Of a stretch of 64,000 nucleotides of DNA, positions 1 to 9,100 are shown piece by piece. Each line of letters begins with the position of its first letter. Positions within the stretch are counted from its first letter, which is position 1. The position numbers and the translations under genes are program-made. The notes below the pieces were generated by a model. It was not told the origin of the DNA. It did no database searches and saw only the letters and a list, made by a program, of their open reading frames with translations. Source of the DNA: CALVZT01 sp964368755 (lineage in GTDB: Bacteria; Bacillota; Clostridia; Christensenellales; UBA1242); contig CAYJCR010000001.1 of assembly GCA_964368755.1 (NCBI GenBank), positions 1 through 64,000 of the forward strand. Reading direction: 5' to 3'.

Positions 1-36
1 GGTCCTAAAAAGACTGTTGCTAAGAAGAAAAAATAA
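1..36 (+). CDS. rpsM: 30S ribosomal protein S13, C-terminal end (partial)
   Basis: The first 36 bases are an open frame ending in TAA at 34-36 and encode GPKKTVAKKKK. This is the conserved basic tail of ribosomal protein S13 (the family ends in KGPKKTVA plus lysines), which contacts tRNA in the small-subunit head. The position directly before rpsK is where S13 sits in the alpha operon. A ribosome binding site for rpsK (AAAGGAG) starts at the stop codon. The rest of the gene lies left of the window. Confidence 0.85.
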   Translation, partial: GPKKTVAKKKK

Positions 37-47
37 AGGAGCTAATT

Positions 48-440
48 ATGGCTGTTGTTAAGAAAACTACTAAAAAAAGAAAATCAACAAAAAATGTTGG
101 AAGTGGACAAGTCCATATCCAAGCATCTTTTAACAATACAATGGTTACTTTTACTGATGCTGCTGGCAACACTGTAGCATGGTCAAGCGCTGGTAGTCTT
201 GGCTTCAAAGGTTCAAGAAAGAGCACTCCATTCGCAGCTCAACAAGCTGTAGAAGCTGCTGCAAAAACTGCAAAAGAACAAGGCGTTAAGTCAGTAGAAG
301 TATTTGTAAAGGGACCTGGTAACGGTAGAGAATCTGCTATCCGTGCACTTGCAACTGCAGAAATTGATGTTACAAAAATACAAGATGTATCACCAATCCC
401 TCACAACGGTTGTCGTCCACCAAAGCGTAGAAGAATATAG
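48..440 (+). CDS. rpsK: 30S ribosomal protein S11
   Basis: The 130-residue product has the usual length of S11, a small-subunit platform protein next to the mRNA exit region. The family core is clear: HIQASFNNT near residue 24, a glycine-rich stretch VFVKGPGNGRESAIRAL near residues 86-102, and the terminal signature SPIPHNGCRPPKRRR. An N-terminal lysine run (VVKKTTKKRKSTKN) is typical. AAAGGAG lies 7 bases before the ATG. It belongs to the rpsM-rpsK-rpsD-rpoA-rplQ operon and is followed by an 87-base gap holding a long hairpin before rpsD. Confidence 0.97.
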   Translation: MAVVKKTTKKRKSTKNVGSGQVHIQASFNNTMVTFTDAAGNTVAWSSAGSLGFKGSRKSTPFAAQQAVEAAAKTAKEQGVKSVEVFVKGPGNGRESAIRALATAEIDVTKIQDVSPIPHNGCRPPKRRRI

Positions 441-487
441 TCATCAAGATTCTATTGTCACTAATTGACAATAGACAAGTTTTGATG
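441..487 (+). promoter_or_regulatory. long intercistronic hairpin between rpsK and rpsD
   Basis: Directly after the rpsK stop, inner arms TCTATTGTCA (451-460) and TGACAATAGA (466-475) pair perfectly around a 5-base loop, and outer arms TCATCAA (441-447) and TTGATGA (481-487) also pair. No T-run follows, so it is not a classical terminator. It may be an mRNA processing or stability element, or a binding site for S4 (the rpsD product), which represses its own mRNA in other bacteria. The structure is seen; the function is inferred. Confidence 0.6.
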
Positions 488-527
488 AAATTAATCGCAG
501 AGAAAAAATAAAATAAGGAGTAAAGTT

Positions 528-1148
528 ATGGCAAAATATACAAATGCAGATTGCCGCCTATGCCGTAGAGAAGGTTGCAAGCTTTTTCTTAAAGGTGATA
601 GATGCATTTCTTCAAAATGTGCTATGGAAAAGCGTCCAGTAGCCCCTGGTCAACACGGTGCTGCTAGAAAGAAAGTTACTGACTATGGTACACAGTTGAG
701 AGAAAAACAGAAAGTTAAACGTGCTTATGGCGTTCTTGAAAAACAATTCAGAATGTACTACGAAAGAGCAGAACAAATGAAAGGTGTTACTGGTGAGAAT
801 ATGTTATCATTACTCGAAAGACGCCTTGACAATGTCGTTTATCGTATGGGTATCGGCGATAGCAGAAGTGAGAGCCGTCAGATAGTTAATCATGGCCACG
901 TCACTGTTAATGGCAGAAGAGTTAATATTCCTTCTTATCAAGTAAAAGTTGGAGATATTATTGCTGTTAAAGAAAGTAAGAAAGATCTTGAGATGTTCAA
1001 ACAATTAAAGGGCGTAAAAATCGTTATGCCAAAGTGGTTGGAGTTTAACTCTGACGAGCTTACTGGCAAAATCAATGCTCTTCCACAAAGAGATGATATT
1101 GATCTCAATATCCAAGAGCACTTAATTGTCGAGTTATATTCAAGATAG
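528..1148 (+). CDS. rpsD: 30S ribosomal protein S4, zinc-ribbon form
   Basis: The 206-residue S4 is a primary 16S rRNA binder and assembly initiator. Its N-terminus carries cysteines at 9, 12, 26 and 31, the positions that bind zinc in the C+ form of S4 (one extra Cys at 17). The S4 RNA-binding domain follows (about residues 93-155: LERRLDNVVYRMG, then RQIVNHGHVTVNGRRVNIPSY). The start has AAGGAG 8 bases upstream. The TAG stop at 1146-1148 lies inside the rpoA ribosome binding site, so translation of the two is probably coupled. rpsD between rpsK and rpoA is the clostridial and proteobacterial arrangement; Bacillus keeps it elsewhere. Confidence 0.97.
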   Translation: MAKYTNADCRLCRREGCKLFLKGDRCISSKCAMEKRPVAPGQHGAARKKVTDYGTQLREKQKVKRAYGVLEKQFRMYYERAEQMKGVTGENMLSLLERRLDNVVYRMGIGDSRSESRQIVNHGHVTVNGRRVNIPSYQVKVGDIIAVKESKKDLEMFKQLKGVKIVMPKWLEFNSDELTGKINALPQRDDIDLNIQEHLIVELYSR

Positions 1149-1162
1149 GAGGGGATTTTTCT

Positions 1163-2116
1163 ATGATGGAAATCGAAAAACCAAGAATTATTGCAGAGGA
1201 ATCAGACAATGGCTCATTTGCAAAGTTCGTTGTGGAGCCACTTGAGCGTGGTTTCGGAATCACATTGGGCAATTGTTTGAGAAGGGTTCTTCTTAGCGGT
1301 TTGCCAGGAGCAGCTGCAGTTGCTATTAGAATAGAGGGAGTTCAACATGAGTTTTCTACTATTTCTGGTGTAACTGAAGATGTCACAGATATTGTTCTCA
1401 ATATCAAAAATATGGCAGTTAAGACTACAGTACTTGATAGAGACTTCAAGTCAGTACTTCATCTTTCTGCAAAAGGTCCTTGCGAAGTTTGCGCAAGAGA
1501 CATCACATTGAATGATCAAGTCGAGATACTTAATCCAGATCTTCACATTTGTACTCTTGATGACAATGCAAAGTTGGAGATGGATATTATTATTGGTAGA
1601 GGTAGAGGATATGTTCCTGCTAATGCCAACAAAGATCCAGAGCAACCAATCGGATACATAGCAATTGACTCTATATTTACACCAATTAAGAGTGTAAAAT
1701 ATAGCATTGAAAGCGCCCGTGTTGGTCAAAAGATTGATTTTGATAAGCTTACACTTGAAGTTGAAACAAATGGCACAATGACAGCTCGTGAGGTCGTAAG
1801 CCTTGCTGCTAAAGTAATGCAAGACCATACAATGCTATTTGTAGAACTTGTTGACTTTATGTCAGACATGAACACTCTTGTTAGCAAAGAAGAGAATAAG
1901 CAAGTTAAAGTACTAGAGATGGCAATAGAGGATATGGACTTGTCAGTTCGTAGCTACAATTGCTTAAAACGTGCAAACATCAACACTATCGAAGATCTTA
2001 CAAAGAGATCTAAGGAAGATATGCTCAAAGTTCGTAATCTTGGACTTAAGTCACTCGAAGAAGTTATCCTAAAACTTGAAGGTTATGGACTTAGCCTTCG
2101 TAATGATGAGGAATAA
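1163..2116 (+). CDS. rpoA: DNA-directed RNA polymerase subunit alpha
   Basis: The 317-residue alpha subunit nucleates RNA polymerase assembly. The N-terminal dimerisation domain shows FVVEPLERGFGITLGNCLRRVLLSSLPG-type sequence (about residues 23-50) and VEILNPDLHICTL (about 121-133). The C-terminal domain (about 250-317) has LDLSVRSYNCLKRANI and the helix-hairpin-helix VRNLGLKSLEEV that contact UP elements and activators. AGGAGG (1147-1152) precedes two consecutive ATGs (1163, 1166). The first is chosen because MMEIEKP lines up with the family start MIEIEKP and the spacing is better. Confidence 0.97.
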   Translation: MMEIEKPRIIAEESDNGSFAKFVVEPLERGFGITLGNCLRRVLLSGLPGAAAVAIRIEGVQHEFSTISGVTEDVTDIVLNIKNMAVKTTVLDRDFKSVLHLSAKGPCEVCARDITLNDQVEILNPDLHICTLDDNAKLEMDIIIGRGRGYVPANANKDPEQPIGYIAIDSIFTPIKSVKYSIESARVGQKIDFDKLTLEVETNGTMTAREVVSLAAKVMQDHTMLFVELVDFMSDMNTLVSKEENKQVKVLEMAIEDMDLSVRSYNCLKRANINTIEDLTKRSKEDMLKVRNLGLKSLEEVILKLEGYGLSLRNDEE

Positions 2117-2127
2117 GGGAGTTTATT

Positions 2128-2643
2128 ATGGCAGAAATTAAGAAATTAAATAGACCTACCAAAGAAAGAATGGCTTTGATCCGTGGACAAGCAACAACTT
2201 TTTTGTGGGAAGGTAAAATAGAGACAACAGAAGCTAAAGCAAAGTCACTTAGAAGCTATGTTGAGAAGATTCTTACTCTCGCTATCAATACATACGAAGA
2301 CACAGTCAAAGCCGAGAAGACTGAGATTGACAGCAAAGGTGTTAAGATAAAGAGAGAAGTGATCAACGATGGTCCAAAGAAGCTTGCTGCTAGAAGAGCT
2401 ATCATGAAGAAATTGTATGATGTTCAAGAGCAACGCAAAGTCAAAGAAGACAAAGCAAACTTCAAAGCACGTACAGCAGATATCAATCATCCACTTATCG
2501 AGAAGATATTCAACGTATATGCTCCAAAGTATGCTACTAGAGCCAAAGAACTTGGCACAAAGGGTGGTTATACAAAGGTTTTGAAGCTTGGCAAACGTCG
2601 TGGTGACAATGCTGATATGGCAATGCTACAATTGGTTGACTAA
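2128..2643 (+). CDS. rplQ: 50S ribosomal protein L17 (enlarged)
   Basis: L17 sits near the peptide exit tunnel of the large subunit. Family signatures are present at both ends: LNRPTKERMALIRGQATTFL and ETTEAKAKSLRSYVEKILTLA at the N-terminal side, and GGYTKVLKLGKRRGDNADMA at the C-terminus. At 171 residues it is about 50 longer than the 120-residue Bacillus protein. The extra sequence is highly charged and lies in the middle (about residues 55-85 and 98-120), as in several other clostridial-type L17 proteins. It is the last gene of the operon, with a terminator 8 bases downstream. Confidence 0.95.
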   Translation: MAEIKKLNRPTKERMALIRGQATTFLWEGKIETTEAKAKSLRSYVEKILTLAINTYEDTVKAEKTEIDSKGVKIKREVINDGPKKLAARRAIMKKLYDVQEQRKVKEDKANFKARTADINHPLIEKIFNVYAPKYATRAKELGTKGGYTKVLKLGKRRGDNADMAMLQLVD

Positions 2644-2650
2644 GATAATA

Positions 2651-2692
2651 GAAAAAAATGAAGGTTTTGTGCCTTCTTTTTTTTATTTTTTT
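2651..2692 (+). terminator. terminator of the alpha ribosomal operon
   Basis: A GAAGG/CCTTC stem (2660-2664, 2672-2676) is preceded by A7 and followed by a long T-rich tract. It lies immediately after the rplQ stop. Confidence 0.8.
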
Positions 2693-3141
2693 AATAAAAA
2701 TTACGATAATATTTGCAAAACAGCAATATTGTTAATGAAAAAATATAAATTATATAATTTCATTACGCAGATGCTCACTTTTTTCATGCCAAAATTATGG
2801 AATAGCAAGTGTGGTTGTCAAATCAAAACATACCCTTATTCATTTGACTTAAAACCTATTATAAATATATAATTAAACTGTAGTATTGGAACTGTATAAT
2901 TATATTGATAGTTATTTTTGTTATTATCAATTATGATAATTATGTCGGTATTAAGCTGAGTTTTTGGAACAAAAGTAGATACTACATTTATCAGTTCAGT
3001 ATAATCAAAACAAATTGACTATTATTATCATTGTAACAACGCAACTTTGCATTTTTGGACTTAGCAATAAAGACATAATACATATATACAAAACATTCTT
3101 ATGCGCATACTAAAGTCGAATATAAGTATGGAGAAAGATAG
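2693..3141. other. AT-rich intergenic region before the giant surface gene
   Basis: About 450 bases with no credible gene. It holds one good sigma-A-type promoter match (listed separately) and an inverted repeat ATTGATA/TATCAAT with a 14-base spacer at about 2912-2939. A ribosome binding site (GGAGAAAG) lies just before the ATG at 3142. If the promoter at 2844 is the active one, the leader would be about 260 nt long. I recognise no known riboswitch in it. Confidence 0.4.
2844..2873 (+). promoter_or_regulatory. candidate sigma-A promoter for the 3142 gene
   Basis: TTGACT at 2844-2849, an 18-base spacer, and TATAAT at 2868-2873. The match is good, but the region is very AT-rich and the distance to the gene is long. 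Confidence 0.4.
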
Positions 3142-6100
3142 ATGAAAAGAGCATTTAAGATAATTGGAATAGTGTCTGCCGTAGTAGTTGGTGTCTTTGG
3201 CATTATTTTTGGTATCGTAGCGGCTGTTAATGCTGGCAAAGATAACAAGACGAAGCCAGAGAACTTGGCTTTTTCGTCAGCGGCTGTTGAGACTGTCAAT
3301 TCTTTTAGTCTCAAGATTGAGTCTATGACAGAGAATGCAGACAGTGTAGCAATCACCTTAACTGCAGATAAGTCGGGCATAATCAACTTTCCTAGTGAAG
3401 TCAAACTTAACGAAACTTTTACAGTATGGCCAATCAAAGAAAATGGTTCTAATGTTGGTGGCAATGTCGTTCTTAAAGCAAACTACGGAATCATACATGC
3501 AGAATGTAAGATTTTTGTTGATGTAGAAGCAGTTAATGTTGAAGCAACCATTAACACCACAGGGCTTGCCAAAGATTCTGAGAATAACTATATAATCCAA
3601 CCGGGTAGCGCAGTGTCATTTGGAGCAACGGTTACTCCAGCAAGGGCACTCAATCCAACAGTCCTTGATGACAATACGTTTAATACCAACCTCAAAGCTG
3701 ACAAAGAGATAATATATGCTTTGTGTGCTGATGAGTACTATAATAGCGAAGGTGGTTTTGCTAGACTTCTTCCAACAGACGTTGCACAGTTCGTATATAA
3801 TGGCACACCTCTTACTCAGAATATATTCTCTACCAAAGATTATTCTATTGAAAATATGAGGATTGTATTCTTAAGCACAACAATAGTTAACCTTAAAGCA
3901 TATATGCACTCAACTTATGCAGAACAGAATTTGGACACCAGTACAACTCTTGTAGACAAAACTACCAGCATGATTGGATATGGTAGCGAATACAAAGAAG
4001 ATTATGTTGGATTCAATATAGGTAATGTTAAGCCAGGTTCTATGACAAGTTTGTTGACAAGCCTTGCATTGTATATGGAAGAGGATTCTAAGATATACTT
4101 GAGGAATACAAACTCAGATGGTTACAACTTGGGACTTTATATCAGACCAACAAGTAATACAGTATCCGACACATATTTTGATAATCAACTAGTATCTATC
4201 AATGCAAATTATAAGATTGGTACTGTAGAATTTGGAGAAAGTGGAGCTTTGAAGATCGCCAAGGCTTTTGACCAAGCCAATCCACTTGATAGCTACTTCG
4301 TAATAACTCCAACTGGAGAATTGATAGGAAAGAACGATTTGAGCCTTGTTCTAAAGTTAGAAAATGGAGACAACGATCTTGAATTAACTATCCCAATCTC
4401 TATTGCATATAGAGCACTTAATCCAAGTATCAAATATTTTGAGACAGGAAAATATGTCAAGACACAAGATAGGAATATAGTTGCTAACAAGGTTTATTAT
4501 TCTAAGAGTGGCGATGTGTATACAAAAATCGAGACTCCTATCGCAAGTAGTCTTAGCAATTATTATGAAGTAGACAGCAGTGTAGATTCTTCTTCGATAT
4601 ACTTTGCTTCTGCAAGTAATACACCACTCAATCTTGATGATTCTTTCTACAATCAGAATGCTGATCTAGAGTCAGGCTCTCAGGCAACGCTTGTTAATCC
4701 TGCATACGGGACGAAGTATACCTATTCATCTAATGCAACTTATAAGACACTAAAATATTTCTTGCCATCGAATTATACATTTGAAGGCAATGCTGATGAA
4801 ATAAAAGTTACCCAAGTTGATGTAGAACCAACTGTATGGGCATTTAATTCAAAGAATCGTGTTAACTATTACAAAACTACCCCAGATACAGCAACGATCT
4901 TGTATCTAGACAATTTTAGAGAAATAGGCAATGCAATAGCTTTTTCTTACAAATATGGCGAGATGACATCTTATATCAATGAAATTGTATATCCAACAAA
5001 TACTGGTGCTTATCTATGGAATATCTATTACAACAATGCAGAACATAAGTATGCCTTTTACAAAAACACAGAATGGTATTTGGCTGAATGTACAACTTCT
5101 GCTTTGACAAGTGCAGGCATTAGTGGTTTGCCAGTATCAGTTCAAGCAAGTATAAATAACAAAACAAGTATATTCAATGGTAATACCTTGTATGTTGTTA
5201 GCACAGCAGATAACAATTATGGATTGAACAAATACACAATCGCAGATAATCCAAACATGACCTTCTATGCCAATCTTTTGCAAAGAGATGGTTCTATAGA
5301 AATTGTAGATGGTATTGTATACTTTGGTGGATATAGTGATAATATCTTCACTATTTATGCCAAAGTTGTTGCTACATACAACGGAGCGCCTTATCTCGAT
5401 AGCAATGCAGATTATGTTACAATAACCAACGATGGTGAGTTGGGTATTAAGTTCCAAGTGTATGACGAACTAGATATTGAGGAAATTGAATGTTTTGTCA
5501 ATGATTGCGAATACAACTTTGAGAGTAAATACACATTCGATTGGTCAAGAAAAATATTGTATGATAACGAAAATATTTATTATGGGCCACATTCTGATAC
5601 TGATGTAGATAATGATATATATGTTTACCGAATTGGTTCGGATAGATATACTATTACTCACTCTGGAGTTTCTAAGAATGGTACTCAATTGTTAACAAGA
5701 ATATATCTTTATGAGAATGAGAATTATTCTGTTGCAATCACTAAGGGCACAAACTCACAAATTGCTCTCAACAAGAATTTGAGCAATATGGAGATAAGCC
5801 TTAGTAATAACATATCGGATAAAAATATATATTGTGGAGATTCAGGCAGTTATTATAACCAATTTGAGTCTATTGGAGGAAGCATATCCTCTGAAGGAAC
5901 ATCTATTATAAGTACTCCGATACTTGAATCACTCAAGACATTAGGATCGGGTGCTAATACAGTTGGCGACAAAGCTGCAGACATTGTTATCACTAATGAT
6001 GGCTCAAGCTATACAAAGAATGTATACATCAAAGATAAGAGAATAACTGAAGTTGTTGCTGGATATTATGATGAAGTAAGTATACCTGCAGAGATAATAG

Positions 6101-9100
6101 ACAATTATTGTGTTATTGAGCTAAATAGTAAGAGATATTTGTGTGCAGGAGATAATGGATTCTATACTTACACTGATGGAACTGATTACTATATTGTTGT
6201 TGGTGATGAAACCACACATAAGACATATAAGAACAATGTTATCACAGGTGTCAACATCACGACAAATACTAGTGGAAAGTTCGTATATAGTGAAGATATT
6301 GATAACTTCTTCTATTATTTTGTAACTAATACTGGAGATATAGAGACTAGTGGTGCTGATATCACAACAAAAGTAGCCGATGTAGTCAACACTGAGATAT
6401 CTGCTTCTCCTAGTGACGGTAAAATGAACCTTAATATATTGTCAGCATCTAGTGGTCAGACATATACAATTGAGATTACATTAGCAGATTTGTCTGAGAA
6501 TGCCTTTATTCAAGACACTACGAATACTCCTTTTGAGGACACAGATATAGTCTGTCAAACAGTTAGCCTTACTATAGTCGTACCAACTTTGACACTATCA
6601 GATGCTACAGATTCTATCGGATTCAAAAACAATGATATACTTTTGAGCAATGTAATCGAAGTAAAAGATGGAACGACAATTGTTACTGATAGTAGCATTG
6701 AATATGTCCTTGCGAACTCTCTAGACAGCGAATATGTCAAGATAGTTAACAAAACAGATGGATATCATTTATATTGTCTTAAGGATTTACAACAGAATAG
6801 AGCAATTACTATTAATGTTAGATTGGGCAATAAGATTATTGGTTCAAAAGATATCTCATTGACAGTTCCTTATACAACTAAGAATATCACATACGCATTG
6901 TCATCAGACACAGCTGTTAACCCTAGCAAAGAATACTATACTAATGCTAGCGATGTTTATATCAAAGTAGCAAATCCTACTGGCGATCCAAGTGCATTGG
7001 GATACTATGAAAAGACTTTGAATGCCAACACTTCATCCAATAGGATAGCTTTGAATGCTGGTAAGAGTTATACTTTGTCAAAGATATTGGATATAAAAGA
7101 TTTGTCTTCTGATAAGGCAATCGGATACGGTAGATATTTTGTATTTGATGGCAAAGTGTTTGGATTCACAATCACAGGCATCCAATGTGAAGGAGCCGAT
7201 TGCAGTAAAGATACAAGTGGCGACTATTATGTATACAACAACTACTATTTGCGTATAGTTGACAAGAATAGTGATGAGATTCCAGATACAGTTGAGATAT
7301 ATGAATTGAACAACTATATTGCAGATACCAGTTTGCAAGTAACACCTCAATACGATGAGGGTGATTTCTCAGGAATAACAGTTGTAATAGGTGGGTCAAC
7401 AAGGTCGTTTGGTTTTGCAACAACAGGTGGTTCGTATTCAATGCAAGAAGAAGATGTTGATATCACACCAGAAGTGTTCAGTGGAGTAACATATTGGCCT
7501 ATATCTGGCACGTTGTATGCGTTTACGATAACTGAAACAGCAGGCGTATATTCATATGGTCAGATGTATCGCAAAGAATTGGGACTATCAACGAACTTTG
7601 CTTCTAATGCTTTAGATATCAAGAAGATGGAGTTAACCACAACATCGAAGTATGTTATTCTTATTGAAGACAATCTTGATGTTTTGCACCTCAACTCAGA
7701 TAGCATTGATGCTACAATCACAATGACTATTGGATCATATACAAAAGAGATATACTTGCATTTGACGGAGATCTTTGATGATAACAGTATAGGTTTGTAT
7801 GATTCACAAGATGAAAACAAAGAAGCTGTATATGCAGATAATGGCACAAATACAATCAAAATACCTGCGCTTGTTAGTGATATTAACAATCATGCTATAA
7901 CGAACATACAAGCTACTTTTGTTAAACTTGTAAGTAGAGAAAACATTAGTCCTTTGCCTTCTTCAACATTCGAATGTGATGGCAAGGCTTTTGGATACAA
8001 TGCTGGAGCGATAAGCTACAATGGTGTTGCTCTTGAGCAGAGAGCAGGTTACTTTGTATACAACGATCAGTATGCGTTCAAGGTTGAGGCTGAGGAGATC
8101 GAGGTATACAACATCGAGTCTACTGGAGATTTGATCAGTTCTGCGTATAATAATAAGACTCTTACATTTGAGTCTCAGAACATATCTTCAGACATGATAA
8201 TCATGGCGAACTTGCACATAGTATTTGGAGAAAGTAGTAAAGAGATATATATTGATGCGTACAAAGTATTCGGACTCAGAGCAAAGTTGAGAATAGAAGT
8301 CAAAAATGATGAAATCAACTCTGGAGTTAGTGCCGATGTGTCTACAACAAGCTATCTTGATTGTACGTCTAACACAGGAGCTGCCGTTGTTGCAACGGAT
8401 ATATTGAGTGGATCAACTTATGCTTTGGCACTTGGCGCTAATGCTGATGGCAATCTTCAGCATGTAGACAGAACAACAGTAGCGGACGATGATGGCAAAT
8501 ATTACGAATACTATTATATCAAGATAGATGGAGTAACTAAGGTTACATTGAAGATAACATATGATGCTTTCCTCAAATTTGAGAAAGCTACGTTAATTAC
8601 TGGATATGTATCGGAAGATTATGTTTGCTATCTTGTTGTGCAATATCAATCAGCAGAGTATAGATTGCCAATAACAGTCAGACCACTTGTGGATATGGGC
8701 TATAAGATAACTAATAGTAGTTCGGATCCAGAGATAGTAGATAGTAACAGTTCTCTTAATATGTTAGATGATAGATTTGATATCTCATCTAACGACGGAG
8801 AGACAAGAACTCCAACTATGTCGCTCAAAGCATATGACGCTACGGGCAAATTATTGTCGGCAGAAGAGACAGAGAACATAGCAGAAATAAACGGAAGCAA
8901 TGTTGTGATAAATAGCAATACTGCTGATTATATACTAGAGATCATAGCTAGTGTGGAGATAAAAGATGTCGAAGAGACGGTATTGTTCTCAAGAAGCTTG
9001 AGTTACTACGTTGCTATTAGGAGAGATATATCTTTCTCGACATACTACTCATATAGTAACGGTAATGATTATTATATCTTACCTCATGAATTCGCAGAAG

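Noticed and set aside
2588..2872. 94-residue open frame over the end of rplQ and the following spacer
   Set aside because: It overlaps rplQ in another frame, crosses the terminator, and has no ribosome binding site or recognisable product.
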